Assembly (NCBI GenBank): GCA_964633825.1
Contig: CAZWHE010000009.1
Coordinates: forward strand, 1 to 50,412
Direction: 5' to 3'
Length of the DNA: 50,412 bases
From: CAZWHE01 sp964633825
GTDB lineage: Bacteria > Planctomycetota > B15-G4 > CAYZWU01
Shown here: in pieces, positions 49,241-50,412 of the stretch
Layout of the letters: each line of letters opens with the position of its first letter
How positions within the stretch are numbered: the first letter of the stretch is position 1
Program-made: the position numbers and the translations under genes
The notes under the pieces: generated by a model
Told to the model about the DNA's origin: nothing
The model's database searches: none
What the model saw: the letters and a program-made list of their open reading frames with translations, nothing else

Positions 49241-50335
49241 TCATTCCATAGAAAAGATGTCCTGCCGCGGTCCGGCAATGCGAACGGTTCCTTCACTGTC
49301 CAGGAGAAGGGCCGTCACACCGGACGCGCGGAGCGCGAGCTCGTCGAAGCGGCACGGTCCGGCGGCCAGAAAAGCCGTGGCCCAGGCATCGGCCAGCATG
49401 GCCGAAGGGGAGGCCGCCGCCGCCAGGAGTGCGCCTTCGGCAGGCTCGCCGAGGAGTGGATCGAGCACGTGCCCCCTGAGCCGCGATCCCTCCTCGATGA
49501 AGCGGCCGTGAGGTGCTGAAACAGAGAGAGCGAAGCCGGAGAGATGTGCGATCGCCAGCGGGGAGCTCGCCCCGCCCTTGCCGCCTGCTCGCGGGTCCCG
49601 GACCGCGACTTTCCAGCATTCTTCTCCGGGGGGTGAGCCGACGGCGGCTATCGTGCTCGTCCCTCCATGGAGCAGGGTGCTTGTGACACCGGCCTCTTCG
49701 ATAATGGAGACGGCACGGTCGATGGCAAAGCCCTTGGCGATTCCGCCGAGATCGAGGCCCATGCCCGGCTTGGAGAAACGGATGGTGCGGGTTCGGCTGT
49801 CGAGATGAACATGTTCGAATCCAACGCAGCATTCGGCGCCGGCCGGACGGTTTTCGGCACCGGCCGGTGTCGCTTCCTCCCTCCCCTCGCTGTCATGGAA
49901 CCCCCAGTATTCCATGAGGGGAGCCACCGTCACATCGAAAGCTCCCCTGCTTCGGTGGTGCACGTCCCGGCAGGCTTCAAAGAGGGCGAAAAGCTCGCCG
50001 TCGACGCGGACAGGTTGTACCGGGGCATTCCTGTTGATAAAGGAAAGAAAACTGTCGCGCCTAAAGAGGCTGAGCTTCTCGTCCCAGTATACGATCTCGT
50101 CGAGGGCGGCTTCGGCTGCAAGGGCGGCTTCGGCCGCAAGGGCGGCTTCGGCCGCAAGGGCGGCTTCGGCCGCAAGGGCGGCTTCGGCCGCAAGAGCGGC
50201 TTCGGCCGCAAGAGCGGCGGGCCGGAACAAAAACATCTCTCCTTCGCCGCCCGGAACGAGGATTTCGAAACGGGTCCCCATGGCTTCGCGCGCGAAGCGC
50301 AGGAGTTCACGGGTTTTACATTGAACAGAATCCAA
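49241..50335 (-). CDS. apbE: FAD:protein FMN transferase with repeat-lengthened helix
   Basis: The 364-residue product attaches FMN to threonine residues of target flavoproteins. Family marks are AMGTRFEILVPGG (18-30), SFLSFINRNAPVQPV, GAFDVTVAPLMEYWGF, the flavin-site GMGLDLGGIAKGFAID, STLLHGGTSTIAAVG, and MLADAWATAFLA near the end with the metal-site Asp. The normal helix before ALDEIVYWDEKLSLF is lengthened by six copies of the 6-residue unit A-L-A-A-E-A (about 42-77), coded by an 18-nt tandem repeat. I saw no export signal, though many family members are exported. The start is TTG 50335 with GGAGGG seven bases before it; a small hairpin lies just upstream of that site. It is the first gene of the apbE-acsA set. 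Confidence 0.93.
   Translation of the reverse strand: MDSVQCKTRELLRFAREAMGTRFEILVPGGEGEMFLFRPAALAAEAALAAEAALAAEAALAAEAALAAEAALAAEAALDEIVYWDEKLSLFRRDSFLSFINRNAPVQPVRVDGELFALFEACRDVHHRSRGAFDVTVAPLMEYWGFHDSEGREEATPAGAENRPAGAECCVGFEHVHLDSRTRTIRFSKPGMGLDLGGIAKGFAIDRAVSIIEEAGVTSTLLHGGTSTIAAVGSPPGEECWKVAVRDPRAGGKGGASSPLAIAHLSGFALSVSAPHGRFIEEGSRLRGHVLDPLLGEPAEGALLAAAASPSAMLADAWATAFLAAGPCRFDELALRASGVTALLLDSEGTVRIAGPRQDIFSME
50105..50212 (-). repeat. Six tandem 18-nt repeats inside apbE
   Basis: The units at 50105, 50123, 50141, 50159, 50177 and 50195 are 18 bases each, GGCGGCTTCGGCCGCAAG with at most one or two changes. A partial seventh follows. Each adds six mostly alanine residues to one helix without shifting the frame. 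Confidence 0.95.
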
Positions 50336-50412
50336 TCACGGCCCTCCGGCGGCTTCCGCCGTTCCAATATGGAATAAAAGGGCGCCTCCAAGCGATGAGG
50401 TATACTGGCTGA

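Overview
The window is a high-GC, densely packed bacterial segment with strong GGAGG/GAGGAG ribosome binding sites. Many of its products are exported as lipoproteins or by twin-arginine (TAT) signals. Four formylglycine-type sulfatases, DUF1080, ThuA, a PmoA-like protein, several Gfo/Idh/MocA dehydrogenases, GH2, GH20 and HEAT/cytochrome-like proteins together suggest a polysaccharide-degrading heterotroph of the Planctomycetota/Lentisphaerota/Kiritimatiellota type. This is inferred from gene content only; the window has no rRNA, tRNA or marker gene to prove it.

Layout. 1-600 (minus): start of a beta-helix protein that runs off the left edge, and a remnant of a second sulfatase. 587-12453 (minus): a probable long operon led by an SSS sodium symporter and a 58-residue accessory protein (ATGA overlap). 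It continues with cyanophycinase (cphB), a degenerate cyanophycin-synthetase paralogue, isoaspartyl dipeptidase (iadA), a CphA2-like cyanophycin synthetase, a large glycosidase-like lipoprotein and a sulfatase. 12486-22942: sulfatase, transglutaminase-like lipoprotein, M2 peptidase, methyltransferase/DUF1080 pair, and a translationally coupled sulfatase-GH20 pair. 23006-29806: a GH2/PhoD-like pair and a sulfatase whose C-terminal discoidin domain has been cut off by a 272-bp MITE. 29842-40177: a sugar-oxidation region (frameshifted HEAT lipoprotein, three Gfo/Idh/MocA proteins, haem-motif protein, PmoA-like, ThuA, nucleoside-type permease). 40181-43882: carboxylesterase, threonine dehydratase-like enzyme and a secreted ExbD/TolR-like protein. 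43894-50335 (minus): apbE, Gfo/Idh/MocA, CxxCH membrane protein, MscS channel, acsA.

The most interesting system is the cyanophycin-like operon. It has a polymer-cleaving enzyme (CphB), a dipeptide-cleaving enzyme (IadA) and two synthetase homologues. In both synthetases the ATP-grasp half looks intact, but the Mur-ligase half that adds arginine in CphA1 has lost its nucleotide-binding motif. No full CphA1 is present here. That fits polymerisation of beta-Asp-X dipeptides (CphA2 chemistry), or a related unknown polymer.

The second theme is genome plasticity. A MITE inserted at a TA dinucleotide splits a sulfatase-discoidin gene, and removing it restores the frame. A 30-nt sequence is identical in two unrelated genes in different reading frames, and its 21-nt unit is expanded into six tandem copies in a methyltransferase. 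An 18-nt repeat lengthens a helix in ApbE. A REP-like hairpin supplies the 3' end of a cytochrome-like gene. Two adjacent in-frame TAG codons interrupt a GH2 gene. No stretch over 300 bases lacks a gene or a described element. I saw no CRISPR array, tRNA, rRNA, integrase or replication origin.
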